The notes beneath the pieces were generated by a model. The model saw only the letters and a list, made by a program, of their open reading frames with translations. It was not told the origin of the DNA and ran no database searches. The position numbers and the translations under genes are program-made. Below, piece by piece: positions 42,170 through 50,718 of a stretch of DNA of 64,000 bases. Origin of the DNA: DASZIT01 sp036268775 (lineage in GTDB: Bacteria > Actinomycetota > Acidimicrobiia > Acidimicrobiales > RAAP-2); the NCBI GenBank assembly GCA_036268775.1, contig DATATM010000013.1, positions 1-64,000 on the forward strand, written 5' to 3'. Within the stretch, counting starts at the first letter, position 1. Every line of letters begins with the position of its first letter.

Positions 42170-43452
42170 GCCCCGGCGGCGGCCCCCGCACGGTCGCCTG
42201 GTTTCACTGTTTCGCCGGTATCGCCGGGGACATGGCCCTCGGCAGCCTCCTCGACGCCGGGGCGGATTTCGACCAGGTGCTGGCTCTCCTCGAACGTCTT
42301 CCGTTCCGGGGGTGGGCCCTCGAGTGCCAGTCGGTGCTGCGGGGAGGGATCGCTGCCACCCAGGCGGTGGTGACGGTGAACGACTCGGTGGTGGTCCGCA
42401 CCCACGCCCACATCGTCGGCCTGGTGGAAGAGGCTCGCCTCCCCGAGCGGGTTACCCGGCGCGCCCTCGCCACCTTCTCGGCGCTGGCCGAAGTGGAGGC
42501 CCGCCTCCACCATCGCTCGGTCGACCAGGTCCATTTCCACGAGGTGGGCGGTCACGACACCATCGTGGACGTGGTCGGGACCATCGCCGCGCTCGAGGTG
42601 CTCGGAGTCGACGAAGTCGAATCGAGTCCGGTGGCGACCGGCATGGGGATGGTCCGCACCGCCCACGGGATGCTGCCCAATCCGGCGCCGGCGGTGGTCG
42701 CCCTGCTGGAGGGGATGCCCACCTGGGGTCGCGACATCCCGGTCGAGCTGACCACCCCGACCGGGGCGGCCCTGCTCGCCGCCCTGGCCACCGGGTTCGG
42801 CCCCATGCCGCCGATGCGGGTCGCCACCAACGGGTTCGGGGCCGGCACCCGCGACCTCGACGAGCTGCCCAATCTCACCCAGGTGGTGATCGGCACCCGC
42901 ATCGATCTGGCCAGCGGGTTCGATACCCCCGGTGGGATGGGGGCCGCCAACGGGTCCGGGGCCGAGGCCCACGGCGGCGCCGGAGGGGCGGGTCACCCCG
43001 AGGCCGATGCCGGGCAGCCGGTCCTCCACCTCGAGGCCAACGTCGACGACGCCACCGGCGAACAGCTGGCCCACGCGGTGAGCGAATTGCTCGAAGCTGG
43101 TGCCCACGACGCCTGGCTGTCGCCGGTGGTCATGAAGAAGGGTCGGCCCGGCACCGTGGTCCACGTCCTCTGCGACCCATCGGCCGGCCAACAGCTGCGC
43201 CTGGTCCTCCGGGCGGAAACCGGAACTCTCGGGGTCCGGGCCACCACCGGGGAGCGGTGGCCGGCGTCGCGCCGCTTCGACACCGTCGAGGTCGACGGGT
43301 GTCTCATCCGGATGAAGGTGAGTCCTGGGCGGGTGAAGGCCGAGCACGACGATGTCGCCCGGGCAGCGCGGCGGAACGGGCAGACGCTGCGGGAAGTGGC
43401 GTTTCGGGCCGAGGCGGCCTGGCGCCAACGGCAGGAGACGCCTTCGGACTGA
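42166..43452 (+). CDS. larC: LarC, nickel insertion enzyme for the nickel-pincer cofactor
   Basis: 428 residues from a GTG that overlaps the larB stop by 4 bases. LarC inserts nickel into the dithio-pyridinium mononucleotide in a CTP-dependent way. Family features are FHCFAGIAGDMALGSLLDAG, VHFHEVGGHDTIVDVVG, ELTTPTGAALLA and the later LEANVDDATGEQLA and SPVVMKKGRPGTVVHVLC. An acidic/Gly-rich insert near residue 255-290 separates the two halves. The larE gene lies 12 kb away rather than next to it. Confidence 0.93.
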   Translation: MSPGGGPRTVAWFHCFAGIAGDMALGSLLDAGADFDQVLALLERLPFRGWALECQSVLRGGIAATQAVVTVNDSVVVRTHAHIVGLVEEARLPERVTRRALATFSALAEVEARLHHRSVDQVHFHEVGGHDTIVDVVGTIAALEVLGVDEVESSPVATGMGMVRTAHGMLPNPAPAVVALLEGMPTWGRDIPVELTTPTGAALLAALATGFGPMPPMRVATNGFGAGTRDLDELPNLTQVVIGTRIDLASGFDTPGGMGAANGSGAEAHGGAGGAGHPEADAGQPVLHLEANVDDATGEQLAHAVSELLEAGAHDAWLSPVVMKKGRPGTVVHVLCDPSAGQQLRLVLRAETGTLGVRATTGERWPASRRFDTVEVDGCLIRMKVSPGRVKAEHDDVARAARRNGQTLREVAFRAEAAWRQRQETPSD

Positions 43453-43507
43453 CCCCGGTGCCTCGGGGTGAGCGGGCCTGGGCGGGGACGGAGATGCTCC
43501 GGGTGCC

Positions 43508-44710
43508 CTAGCCCGACGGGCCCGCCACCCGGTCGTGAGTGGCGACCGGTGGCGGTTGCCACTCCCACTGGTCCTTCACCCGGAGGAGCCGGTAGCGCTT
43601 ATGGGTCTTGAGGTAGTGGTGCCAGTGGCAGAGGCGGGCGAGGTTGGCGAGGGAGGTCGGGCCGCCGTCGGTGAAGGGCAGCACATGGTCGATCTCCAAC
43701 CCCTCCCGGACATCGCAGCCCGGCACCACGCAGATCGGATCCCGCTCGAGGAGGGCGGTGCGGATGGTGCCGGGGATGGTGCGGCCGGCGTGAGCCACCG
43801 AGGTGACGTCGACGCCGTCGGTGACCAGCACGCTGAGGATGGAGTCGGTGGCCAACCGACGGGCGACATCGACCGGGATAGGGCCGATACCCGGAATCTC
43901 ACAAATCTCTCCGGGCTCCAGGTGCCCACGCAGCAGGGCTTCGTGGTCGACCCGGACATGGACCATGGTGGCCGGCCCTGACGACGAGCCGGCTTGCCCG
44001 CTTTCGGAGTCGGGCCGGCAGGCCAACCCGACCAGGGCGTCGGCGGCCAGCGCTCGGGCCGGCTCTTCGCACCCGGCCCTCCGGGCATCGGCGGCCAGCC
44101 GGCGGGTTTCCGCCTTGATCGCCGCCGCCAGTCGCGCCCCGGCGTCGGCGGTCACCCGGGCGTCGAACCGGACGGCACCTTCCTCATCGGTCCAGTGGTG
44201 GAGATAGCGGGCCCGCCGGATCTGCTCGTAGGCCTGGCTCTGATCGATGCCGGCCGCCCGCACCCGGCGACACCGGAGTCGGAGGACATTGAGCGGCTGC
44301 TTGTTGGCGGCGTCCACCAGCTCCTGCTCGGCGTCCGGCTGGATCATGGCGGCCCCGGCGATCTCTTTGACCTGAGTCTCCGACAGCCGCCCGTTGCGCA
44401 TGGCATCGTCGGTGGCCGGCAGCGAGCCGAGGCTCCGGGCCGCCTTCAGGGCATTGATGGCCGGGCCGAGTCCGGAGCCGGTGGCCTGGGCAACGTGGGC
44501 CGCCGCCGAGCGATGCCCCTCCCGTCGCCAGACGTTGGACGACTCCACCCGGCGGGCAGAGAGGAGCTTGCCCCCGGCCGCCAACTTCTCGATCTCCGCG
44601 AACCCGGCGAGCATGCGGGCAGCGTCGGCACCGGTCATCCGCTCGGGGTCGTAGTCGGCCAGGCCCTTGCGCAGCTGGTCGGCCACCCGTTCCAACAGAT
44701 TCAGATTCAT
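43508..44710 (-). CDS. DUF222 / HNH endonuclease-domain protein
   Basis: 400 residues. The helical DUF222 region spans about 1-290, followed by an HNH site: CVVPGCDVREGLEIDHVLPF and LARLCHWHHYLKTH with zinc Cys pairs. Such proteins are abundant in actinobacteria and some are linked to mobile DNA, but their role is unsettled. It converges with larC (56 bases apart). No intein or intron features are seen. Confidence 0.9.
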   Translation of the reverse strand: MNLNLLERVADQLRKGLADYDPERMTGADAARMLAGFAEIEKLAAGGKLLSARRVESSNVWRREGHRSAAAHVAQATGSGLGPAINALKAARSLGSLPATDDAMRNGRLSETQVKEIAGAAMIQPDAEQELVDAANKQPLNVLRLRCRRVRAAGIDQSQAYEQIRRARYLHHWTDEEGAVRFDARVTADAGARLAAAIKAETRRLAADARRAGCEEPARALAADALVGLACRPDSESGQAGSSSGPATMVHVRVDHEALLRGHLEPGEICEIPGIGPIPVDVARRLATDSILSVLVTDGVDVTSVAHAGRTIPGTIRTALLERDPICVVPGCDVREGLEIDHVLPFTDGGPTSLANLARLCHWHHYLKTHKRYRLLRVKDQWEWQPPPVATHDRVAGPSG

Positions 44711-44800
44711 GGGTCCAGGGTTACAGGCGGGTGTAACGCCGATGAGGGGGAGCAGTGTTGGCGCCGGTGGGCGGAACTGGCGGCGGCGGTTTCTATCCCG

Positions 44801-46156
44801 CTACTCGGCGGCTTCGGCCACCGCCTCGGAGAGGGTGGGGTGCACCAGCATCGATTCGACGATGTCGGACACCCGGAGCCCGGCGGTGGCCGCCACCGCC
44901 AGCACCGAGATGAGCTCGGAGGCGTTCTGGCCCACGATGGAGCCCCCCAACACCACCCCGGTAGCCGGGTCGGAGATGATCTTGACGAAGCCGCGGGGGT
45001 CGTTGTCGATCAGCGCCCGCGAACTGGCGGCGAAGGGGACCTTGGTCACCCGGATCTTCCGTCCCTCGGCGAAGGCGTCGGCCTCGGCCAACCCGACGTC
45101 GGCGATCTCCGGTTCGGTGAAGATGGCCGACGGGGCGTGGTCGTAGTTGAGGTGGCGGTGGGCCACCGAGTGGCCGCCGACCACGTGCTCAGCGATCTTC
45201 CGCCCCTGCATGGAGGCGACCGAGGACAGCGGCAGCTTCCCGGAGAGGTCGCCGGCGGCGTAGATGTGGGGCAGGTTGGTCTGGCAGTGCTGGTTGATCG
45301 GGACGTAGCCGGCCGGATCCACCTCCACTCCGGCGGCCTCCAGGCCCAACCCCTCGGAGTTGGGGACCGAGCCGATGGCCAGCAGCGCGTGGGACCCGGT
45401 CGCCATCCGACCGTCGTCGCAGCGGACCACGATGCCGGCCTCGGTCCTGTCCACCTCGACGGCCCGGGCCCCCTTCATCAGCCGCACCCCCCGGCGGGTG
45501 AAATCGGCCTCGAGGACGGCCGCCACCTCCGGGTCCTTCTGGGGCAGCACCTGTTGCCGGCTGACGATGAGGGTCACTTCGCAACCCAGCGACGAGAACA
45601 TGTGGACGAACTCCACCCCGGTCACCCCCGACCCGATGACCACCAGGTGCTCGGGCAGCTGGTTGGGTGGGTAGGCGTCCCGGGTGGTGAGCAGGCGGTC
45701 GGCGTCGTGGTGGAACCACTCGGGGATCCGGGGGCGGCTGCCGGTGCTCAGCATCAGGGCGTCGGCCTCGAAGGTGCGGTGGCCGTCGGCGGTGTCGGCC
45801 ACCACGATGTGCGGACCGACCAGGGTGGCGGTGCCCCGGACCAGGTCGACCTGCTGGCTGGTGAGGATCTGGGTGTAGCTCTGCTCGAGGTTGTCGGTGA
45901 TGCCGGTGATCCGCTCCCGGAGCCGGGGGAGGTCGAGGGCGCCACCGGCCGGCTCCACCCCCATCCCGGTGATGCGCTGGAGGTAGGAGAGGGCACCACC
46001 GGTGGCGATCATCGCCTTGGAGGGGATGCAGTCCCACAGATTGGCGGCTCCCCCCACCACGTCCCGCTCGATGAGGGTGACGTCGACCCCCAGGCGGGCG
46101 GCGTGGGTGGCGGCCTGGTTGCCGGCCGGGCCTCCACCGATGATGACGAAACGCAT
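44801..46156 (-). CDS. LpdA-like NAD(P)H-quinone/disulfide oxidoreductase lacking the redox Cys pair
   Basis: 451 residues. FAD site VIIGGGPAGNQAATHAARLG and NAD site VVIGSGVTGVEFVHMFSSLG are both present, with the C-terminal dimerisation domain. The usual redox motif Cys-x4-Cys is replaced by GGAANLWDCIPSKAM: only the second Cys remains. Mycobacterial LpdA (Rv3303c) shows a comparable loss and reduces quinones rather than disulfides. By analogy this enzyme is probably a quinone reductase. It is divergent from an FKBP lipoprotein. Confidence 0.88.
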   Translation of the reverse strand: MRFVIIGGGPAGNQAATHAARLGVDVTLIERDVVGGAANLWDCIPSKAMIATGGALSYLQRITGMGVEPAGGALDLPRLRERITGITDNLEQSYTQILTSQQVDLVRGTATLVGPHIVVADTADGHRTFEADALMLSTGSRPRIPEWFHHDADRLLTTRDAYPPNQLPEHLVVIGSGVTGVEFVHMFSSLGCEVTLIVSRQQVLPQKDPEVAAVLEADFTRRGVRLMKGARAVEVDRTEAGIVVRCDDGRMATGSHALLAIGSVPNSEGLGLEAAGVEVDPAGYVPINQHCQTNLPHIYAAGDLSGKLPLSSVASMQGRKIAEHVVGGHSVAHRHLNYDHAPSAIFTEPEIADVGLAEADAFAEGRKIRVTKVPFAASSRALIDNDPRGFVKIISDPATGVVLGGSIVGQNASELISVLAVAATAGLRVSDIVESMLVHPTLSEAVAEAAE

Positions 46157-46315
46157 AGATCCAGGTTACGGGCTGGACCTGGTTGGGGGCCTGCCCACCG
46201 GAGGGTCCCCGCCGCGGCTACCGTTCTGCGGACCGATTCAGTGGATTCTGTCCACCCGCACCGCTCGGGCCGCTGTCCGGCGCCTCACCCTGAACCCCTC
46301 GAAAGGACCTCGTTC

Positions 46316-46897
46316 ATGCTTCGTCCGCATCTGCGCTCTCTCACCCTCGCCGCCCTGGCCGTCGGCGCCCTCGGGTTGGCCGGCTGCGCCAGCTCCTCCC
46401 CCTCGTCAAGTGCCACCACCAGCGGGGGGAGCGCCACCACCTCGACCTCCCCGCCCACCACCGCCCCGGCGGCGCCCACCGGCCCGATCCCGGCGGTGCA
46501 GACCCCGTCACCGGTCGGGACCTTCGGGTCCAAGCCGGTCGTCACCCCGCCCACCGGCACTCCCCCCACCCAGCTGGAGAGCACCGACCTCATCACCGGT
46601 ACCGGCCCGGCGGTCACCGCCCAGGACACGGTGACGGTCCAGTACGTGGGGGTGGCGTGGTCGAACGGGAAGCAGTTCGACGCCTCCTGGAACGACGGCA
46701 GCGGCCAACCGGTGCAGTTCCCGCTCAGCGGGGTGATCCCGGGTTGGACCCAGGGGATGGTGGGCATGCAGGTGGGCGGGCGCCGAGAGCTGGTCATCCC
46801 GCCCAATCTTGCCTACGGGGCCAACCCGCCCCAGGGGTCGGGGATCGCCACCAACGACACCCTCATCTTCATCATCGACCTGGTGAAGATCAACTGA
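46316..46897 (+). CDS. Lipoprotein FKBP-type peptidyl-prolyl isomerase
   Basis: 193 residues. The lipobox LGLAGCASS follows a short signal; a Ser/Thr/Pro linker leads to an FKBP domain with VTVQYVGVAWSNGKQFDASW, FPLSGVIPGWTQGMVGMQVGGRRELVIPP and LAYGANPPQGSGI. It speeds proline isomerisation in exported proteins and fits the many Pro-rich surface proteins in this window. GAAAGGA precedes the ATG. It converges with the next lipoprotein over a GC-rich repeat. Confidence 0.9.
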   Translation: MLRPHLRSLTLAALAVGALGLAGCASSSPSSSATTSGGSATTSTSPPTTAPAAPTGPIPAVQTPSPVGTFGSKPVVTPPTGTPPTQLESTDLITGTGPAVTAQDTVTVQYVGVAWSNGKQFDASWNDGSGQPVQFPLSGVIPGWTQGMVGMQVGGRRELVIPPNLAYGANPPQGSGIATNDTLIFIIDLVKIN

Positions 46898-46902
46898 TCT
46901 CC

Positions 46903-46934
46903 GGCCCGGGCGGCCCGGGCGGCCCGGGCGGCCG
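46903..46934. terminator. GC-palindromic tandem repeat between convergent lipoprotein genes
   Basis: GGCCCGGGC is repeated three times and then partly again. Every unit is nearly self-complementary, so RNA from either strand should fold strongly. It lies between the FKBP stop and the stop of the convergent gene, which suits a two-way terminator. Confidence 0.4.
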
Positions 46935-46948
46935 GCAGGCGGGCGCTG

Positions 46949-47500
46949 TCAGCCGGCGGTGGTGGTGGTGACCGGGGTCCCGCACTGGGCGGTCACATAG
47001 CCGGAGATGGTGTTGCCGGCATCGGTGACGGCCTTGGCGTTCGAGAGGTTGGTGATGTCGTTCTGCAGGGTGGTCAGGTTGGTGGCACTGGCCACCTTGG
47101 CCTTGACCTGGGTGTAGAAGTTGGTGACCGTCTTGAAGGCGTCCTTCACCGCCGCCGAGGCGGTGGGGGCGGCGGCGGTCGCCTTCTGCAGCTCCGACTG
47201 GCTCTCGGTGAGGAACGGCCCGAAGGCGGTCTTGACCTTGGCCAGGTTCTTGGTGTTCATGGCGGTGGTGAGGGCGTTGGAGAGGTTGGTCTCGGTCGGG
47301 CTGGCCGACGCCAGGTCCTGGCAGAAAGCGCTGTTGGGGGCGGCCCCGCCGGTGGTGGCGACGGTGGTCGAGGTGGTCGAACCGGACGACGCCTGAGTGG
47401 TGGTGGTGGTCGACGACGAGTTGGTCGATGAGCTGCAGGCCGCCAGTCCGAGGCTCGATGCCAACACGGCAATTCCTATCCAGGTACGGCGGCCACTCAT
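46949..47500 (-). CDS. Lipoprotein of unknown function
   Basis: 183 residues with AAAGGAG before the ATG. Signal plus lipobox LAACSSS, then a Ser/Thr linker and a mainly helical domain (residues about 65-170) with two Cys (FCQDLASASP and TAQCGTP), which could form a disulfide. No family was recognised. The helical, Ala/Thr-rich layout is similar to small surface lipoproteins of actinobacteria. Confidence 0.75.
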   Translation of the reverse strand: MSGRRTWIGIAVLASSLGLAACSSSTNSSSTTTTTQASSGSTTSTTVATTGGAAPNSAFCQDLASASPTETNLSNALTTAMNTKNLAKVKTAFGPFLTESQSELQKATAAAPTASAAVKDAFKTVTNFYTQVKAKVASATNLTTLQNDITNLSNAKAVTDAGNTISGYVTAQCGTPVTTTTAG

Positions 47501-47683
47501 CTGATCTGACTCCTTTGGTGCCCGAATGGGCTTGAGGGAGCGTAGCCCGCCTCGCGGCCACACAATCCCCGGGGAGGGTCCCCGCGGGTCGGTTCGGATC
47601 CAGCCGTCCCGAGCGAATCCGGGGCTCCGTCCCAGGTCAGGGGTTAGTAGGCCCAGCGGGGCGTCGCGCGGCGACCGGACCCG

Positions 47684-47702
47684 TGTAACCCGCCTTCCTA
47701 TT
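47684..47702 (+). promoter_or_regulatory. Motif TGTAACCC-N7-TATT upstream of ECF sigma gene
   Basis: TGTAACCC at 47684 is followed seven bases later by TATT, ending 10 bases before the sigma ATG. The same motif and spacing recur at 49091 before the next operon. The spacing is not that of a normal -35/-10 pair, so it could be an operator or part of one. Confidence 0.3.
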
Positions 47703-47712
47703 CTAAGGTGAG

Positions 47713-48306
47713 ATGTTTCCTGCTCCTCGGCCCTCCCCGCTCCGTGACAGCCCAGAATCCGACCCCGGCAGCGACAACGTCGTCTACCTCCGAGTGGTAG
47801 AGACCGAGGCTTACGCGAACTGGGAGGCGGTCTACCGCGACAACGTGAACCGCCTCTACCGGTTGATGTACGCCCGGGTGGGGAACCGGGCGGACGCCGA
47901 GGACCTCACTTCCGAGGTATTCCGGACCGCCCTCGGCCCCCTCCGGATGACGTCGTCGAAAGGGGAGGTGCGGTCGTATCTGCTGCTCACCGCCCAGACC
48001 GTCCTCGCCTCCCACTGGCGACGCAGCCTCGGCCTGCCGGTCACCTCCATCGATCCGGAGTCCGACGCCGCCTATCTGGCCGAGCCGTCGGGACCCGACC
48101 AGCCGAGCGACGCCCCCCGCCGGGCCGGCAAGATCCTGGCCGCCCTCCCCGATCGCTACCGACGGATCCTCGAACTCCGTTTCCTCGAGGCCTGCAGCAT
48201 CAAAGAAGCCGCCCACAGCATGGACGTCAGCGTCAGCAATGCCAAGGTCCTCCAGCACCGGGCGTTGAAGATGGCGGCCAAGGTCGAACTGGAGCTGGAA
48301 CGGTGA
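47713..48306 (+). CDS. ECF-type RNA polymerase sigma factor
   Basis: 197 residues with AAGGTGAG before the ATG. Region 2 is seen as YRDNVNRLYRLMYARVGNRADAEDLTSEVF, region 4 as LPDRYRRILELRFLEACSIKEAAHSMDVSVSNAKVLQHRALKMA. It redirects RNA polymerase to a small regulon. Its stop overlaps the next gene's GTG by 4 bases, as in sigma/anti-sigma pairs. Confidence 0.9.
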   Translation: MFPAPRPSPLRDSPESDPGSDNVVYLRVVETEAYANWEAVYRDNVNRLYRLMYARVGNRADAEDLTSEVFRTALGPLRMTSSKGEVRSYLLLTAQTVLASHWRRSLGLPVTSIDPESDAAYLAEPSGPDQPSDAPRRAGKILAALPDRYRRILELRFLEACSIKEAAHSMDVSVSNAKVLQHRALKMAAKVELELER

Positions 48307-48953
48307 CCCGCCGGCGACTGTCCGATTTCATCGATGCACTGGCCGAGGGGCGACGCCCGGGGAAATTCGAGGCCGAGCCCGAGGATGCCGACGTCCTCCG
48401 CACCGCCATCACCCTCCGGGCCGCCCGTCCCGGGGATGCCGGCCCCGACGAGCAATTCGTGGCCGACTTGTACGAATCCTTGGCGGCCGAGGCGGACTCT
48501 GAAGTCGTCCCCATCACCCGGGCCATCAAGGCGCGCCGCCGACGGGTGGCGTGGGCGGCGGTCGCCGCCGGCCTGGTGCTGGTGGGAGGGACTGCCGCCG
48601 TCACCGAGTCGTTCAACTCGGCGGCGGTGCCCGCCGCCGTCCAGGCCCCCCAGGGGTCGGCGGTGCGCACCGGAACCTTCGAGACCGCCGACGGGCGGGT
48701 CATGGGCCAGATCGTCGCCTATCGCGGCAATCCCTCCTGGGTATTCATGAACGTCGACGGCTCGAGCTACACCGGGCCGATCGTCTGCCAGCTCCAGGTG
48801 GCCAACGGCACCACGGTGGCCGTCGGCAACTTCGAGCTCCAGGGCGGGACCGGTCAGTTCTCGAGGAACATCCAGGTGGATATCGGGCGGCTTCGGGGGG
48901 CGAAGCTGGTCAACTCGGCGGGCGCCATCGTGGCCTCCGCCACCTTTGCCTGA
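48303..48953 (+). CDS. Membrane protein, probable anti-sigma factor
   Basis: 216 residues from a GTG overlapping the sigma gene. About 75 cytosolic residues (DFIDALAEGRRPGKFEAEPEDADVL..) lie before one helix at about 80-100 (RRVAWAAVAAGLVLVGGTAAV). An outer domain of about 110 residues, beta-rich, with one Cys (IVCQLQVANG) follows. The zinc HxxxCxxC motif of classical ZAS anti-sigma factors is absent. Position and topology support an anti-sigma role. The outer domain would be the sensor. Confidence 0.78.
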   Translation: MTRRRLSDFIDALAEGRRPGKFEAEPEDADVLRTAITLRAARPGDAGPDEQFVADLYESLAAEADSEVVPITRAIKARRRRVAWAAVAAGLVLVGGTAAVTESFNSAAVPAAVQAPQGSAVRTGTFETADGRVMGQIVAYRGNPSWVFMNVDGSSYTGPIVCQLQVANGTTVAVGNFELQGGTGQFSRNIQVDIGRLRGAKLVNSAGAIVASATFA

Positions 48954-49090
48954 ACCCTCCCGCTCCGGGTAGCCCACGGGTCCGCCAGCCAGACCGGCCG
49001 ACCCGCCTGATCCTTCCCCCGCGGGCGCCCACCTAGGTCGCGCCGCAGGCGCGCGGGCGGAACCATGACTCCCGCCGCGACCGGTGAGGT

Positions 49091-49109
49091 TGTAACCCCC
49101 CGCCGTATT
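49091..49109 (+). promoter_or_regulatory. Second TGTAACCC-N7-TATT motif, upstream of exported-protein operon
   Basis: Same motif and spacing as at 47684, about 48 bases before the ATG of the 56-residue gene. It is a candidate shared control site for the sigma factor gene and this operon. Confidence 0.3.
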
Positions 49110-49156
49110 ACCCATCGCAACAACACGACGATCGGTTTCCGGCGAGAGGAGCTCCC

Positions 49157-49327
49157 ATGCCAGCTGCAATCAACCGTCCGTTCACGAGCCGGACGCCTCG
49201 GCCGGAGATCGACCGTCGTGCCATCGGTGTGGTCGGTCATCTGCTGATGGCCGGGATCTGGCTCGAGTGCCAGTTCAAAAACGCACCACTGCTCCGAGCC
49301 AATCAACCCAGAAATGAGGAAGCATGA
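49157..49327 (+). CDS. Small 56-residue protein of unknown function
   Basis: A 57-codon frame with a strong ribosome site GAGAGGAG six bases before its ATG and an ATGA overlap with the start of the next gene. The product, starting MPAAINRPFTSRTPRPEIDR, has a mildly hydrophobic centre (GVVGHLLMAGIWLE) and one Cys. No family was recognised. Translation is supported by the signals, not by homology; it could serve as a leader peptide coupling translation to the secreted-repeat gene. Confidence 0.55.
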   Translation: MPAAINRPFTSRTPRPEIDRRAIGVVGHLLMAGIWLECQFKNAPLLRANQPRNEEA

Positions 49328-49899
49328 AACACCCCCGCGCCACCCTGGCCGCTGTCGGGCTGTCGGTCGCCGCCATCGCCGGCGTCACCATCGCCGCCAC
49401 CGCCGGCGGTTCCACCCCGTCGGCGACAGCAGTCGCCACCGTTCCGAACGCCAATCCGGCTTCGACCCCCACTCCCACCACCGCCAACACCGCGATGGGG
49501 ACGGTGGACACCACGACCTTGCACACCGCACCGGCCACCGTCGGCGGGGCCACCGAGACCGTCCTGGTCGACGGTAGGGGCTTTCCCCTCTACGTCTATC
49601 AACCGGACACGGCGACGAAATCGATGGTCACCGGAGAGCTCGCCTTCCTGTGGCCGCCCCTAGTCGCCACCACCGCGCCCACCGAGGCCGGCGCCAATGG
49701 CCCTCTCAAGGTGGTGAGCACGTCCAACGGTCACCAAGTCACCTACAACGGTCACTTCCTCTACTCCTTCCGCCAGGACAATCCGGGCCAGGTCACCGGT
49801 CAAGGGGTGCAGAACTTCTTCGTGGCCACTCCGGGGATCGCAACCCTCAAGTCCGCCCCTGCAACTCCGGCTCCCGGCCCGATCAGCCGCGGCTACTGA
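49324..49899 (+). CDS. Exported protein with PF03640-type secreted repeats
   Basis: 191 residues. Signal peptide at about 1-28, Thr/Pro linker, then two halves of the secreted repeat: LVDGRGFPLYVYQPDT and a WPPL segment, then QVTYNGHFLYSFRQDNPGQVTGQG. The conserved Cys of many family members between these parts are missing. The family occurs in extracytoplasmic lipoproteins, sometimes linked to redox or metal functions; the role is not defined. AGGAAGC precedes the ATG. It is second in a four-gene run. Confidence 0.82.
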   Translation: MKHPRATLAAVGLSVAAIAGVTIAATAGGSTPSATAVATVPNANPASTPTPTTANTAMGTVDTTTLHTAPATVGGATETVLVDGRGFPLYVYQPDTATKSMVTGELAFLWPPLVATTAPTEAGANGPLKVVSTSNGHQVTYNGHFLYSFRQDNPGQVTGQGVQNFFVATPGIATLKSAPATPAPGPISRGY

Positions 49900-49935
49900 G
49901 CCCCACAGCACTCAGGAATCGGGAGAAGAGACACC

Positions 49936-50718
49936 GTGGCCAAGAACAGCTCCGCCAACAGCGCGCCTCGACCGTTGCGACGACCCTCGGCGGTCGAGGC
50001 GCGGGCGGCCAAACACTGCCGCCTGCGGTTGTGGTGGACCAGCGCCACCGTGGTGGTGGTGGCGGCGGCGGTGGGCCTCCCCGTCGTGCTGACCGGAGTT
50101 GGCACCAGCCAGGCGAGCAGCGGAGGAGGGTTCCAACCGTCGCTCCCCCTCCAGACGCTCTCCACCCTCGGCGCCCTGAGCTCGCCGGGATCACCCGGCC
50201 CCACTGGCTCGGAAGGGGTCCCCGTCCCCGCCGGGCCGGTGCTGGCACCCCCCATGACCACCGGTCAGACGGTTGACAACATTCAATGCTCCACCGGCGA
50301 GCAGGTCGCCTTCCACATCCATTCCCACCTCACCATCTTCGTGAACGGGATCGCCGAGGAAGTGCCGGCCGCGGTGGGCATCGCCAACCCGCAGGCGGAG
50401 GCCACCGCCCAGGGCCCGTTCATCGGTGCGGGGTCCTGCTTCTACTGGCTCCACACCCACGCCGCCGACGGCATCATCCATGTGGAGTCACCGGTCACCG
50501 CCACCTATCACCTGGGCCAGTTCTTCGACATCTGGGGGGTGCCACTCACCCCGGGCCAGGTGGGACCGGCCACCGGCTCGGTCATCGCCTTCTACAACGG
50601 ACAGCACTGGACGGGCGACCCTCGGGACATTCCGCTCAACGCCCACGCCCAGATCCAGCTCGACGTCGGCACCCCGCTGACCGCCCTGGAATCGATCGGA
50701 TTCCCCCGTGGCCTGTGA
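49936..50718 (+). CDS. Membrane-anchored His-rich exported protein
   Basis: 260 residues from a GTG with GGGAGAAG upstream. Cytosolic Arg-rich start, one helix at about 35-52, then a Pro/Gly/Ser linker and a domain of about 160 residues with clustered His: AFHIHSHLTIFVNG, WLHTHAADGIIHVESP and TYHLGQFFDIWG. I have seen this layout in proteins of actinobacteria and Chloroflexi without a function name. The His pairs and one Cys (NIQCSTGE), with another in SCFYWLH, could bind copper or zinc. It is followed at once by a membrane protein (11-base overlap). Confidence 0.78.
   Translation: MAKNSSANSAPRPLRRPSAVEARAAKHCRLRLWWTSATVVVVAAAVGLPVVLTGVGTSQASSGGGFQPSLPLQTLSTLGALSSPGSPGPTGSEGVPVPAGPVLAPPMTTGQTVDNIQCSTGEQVAFHIHSHLTIFVNGIAEEVPAAVGIANPQAEATAQGPFIGAGSCFYWLHTHAADGIIHVESPVTATYHLGQFFDIWGVPLTPGQVGPATGSVIAFYNGQHWTGDPRDIPLNAHAQIQLDVGTPLTALESIGFPRGL

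Noticed and set aside
43994..46300. A very long open frame on the plus strand across the HNH and LpdA-like genes
   Set aside because: It is the shadow of two well-supported minus-strand genes in high-GC DNA; only its last 193 codons (the FKBP lipoprotein) show family features.
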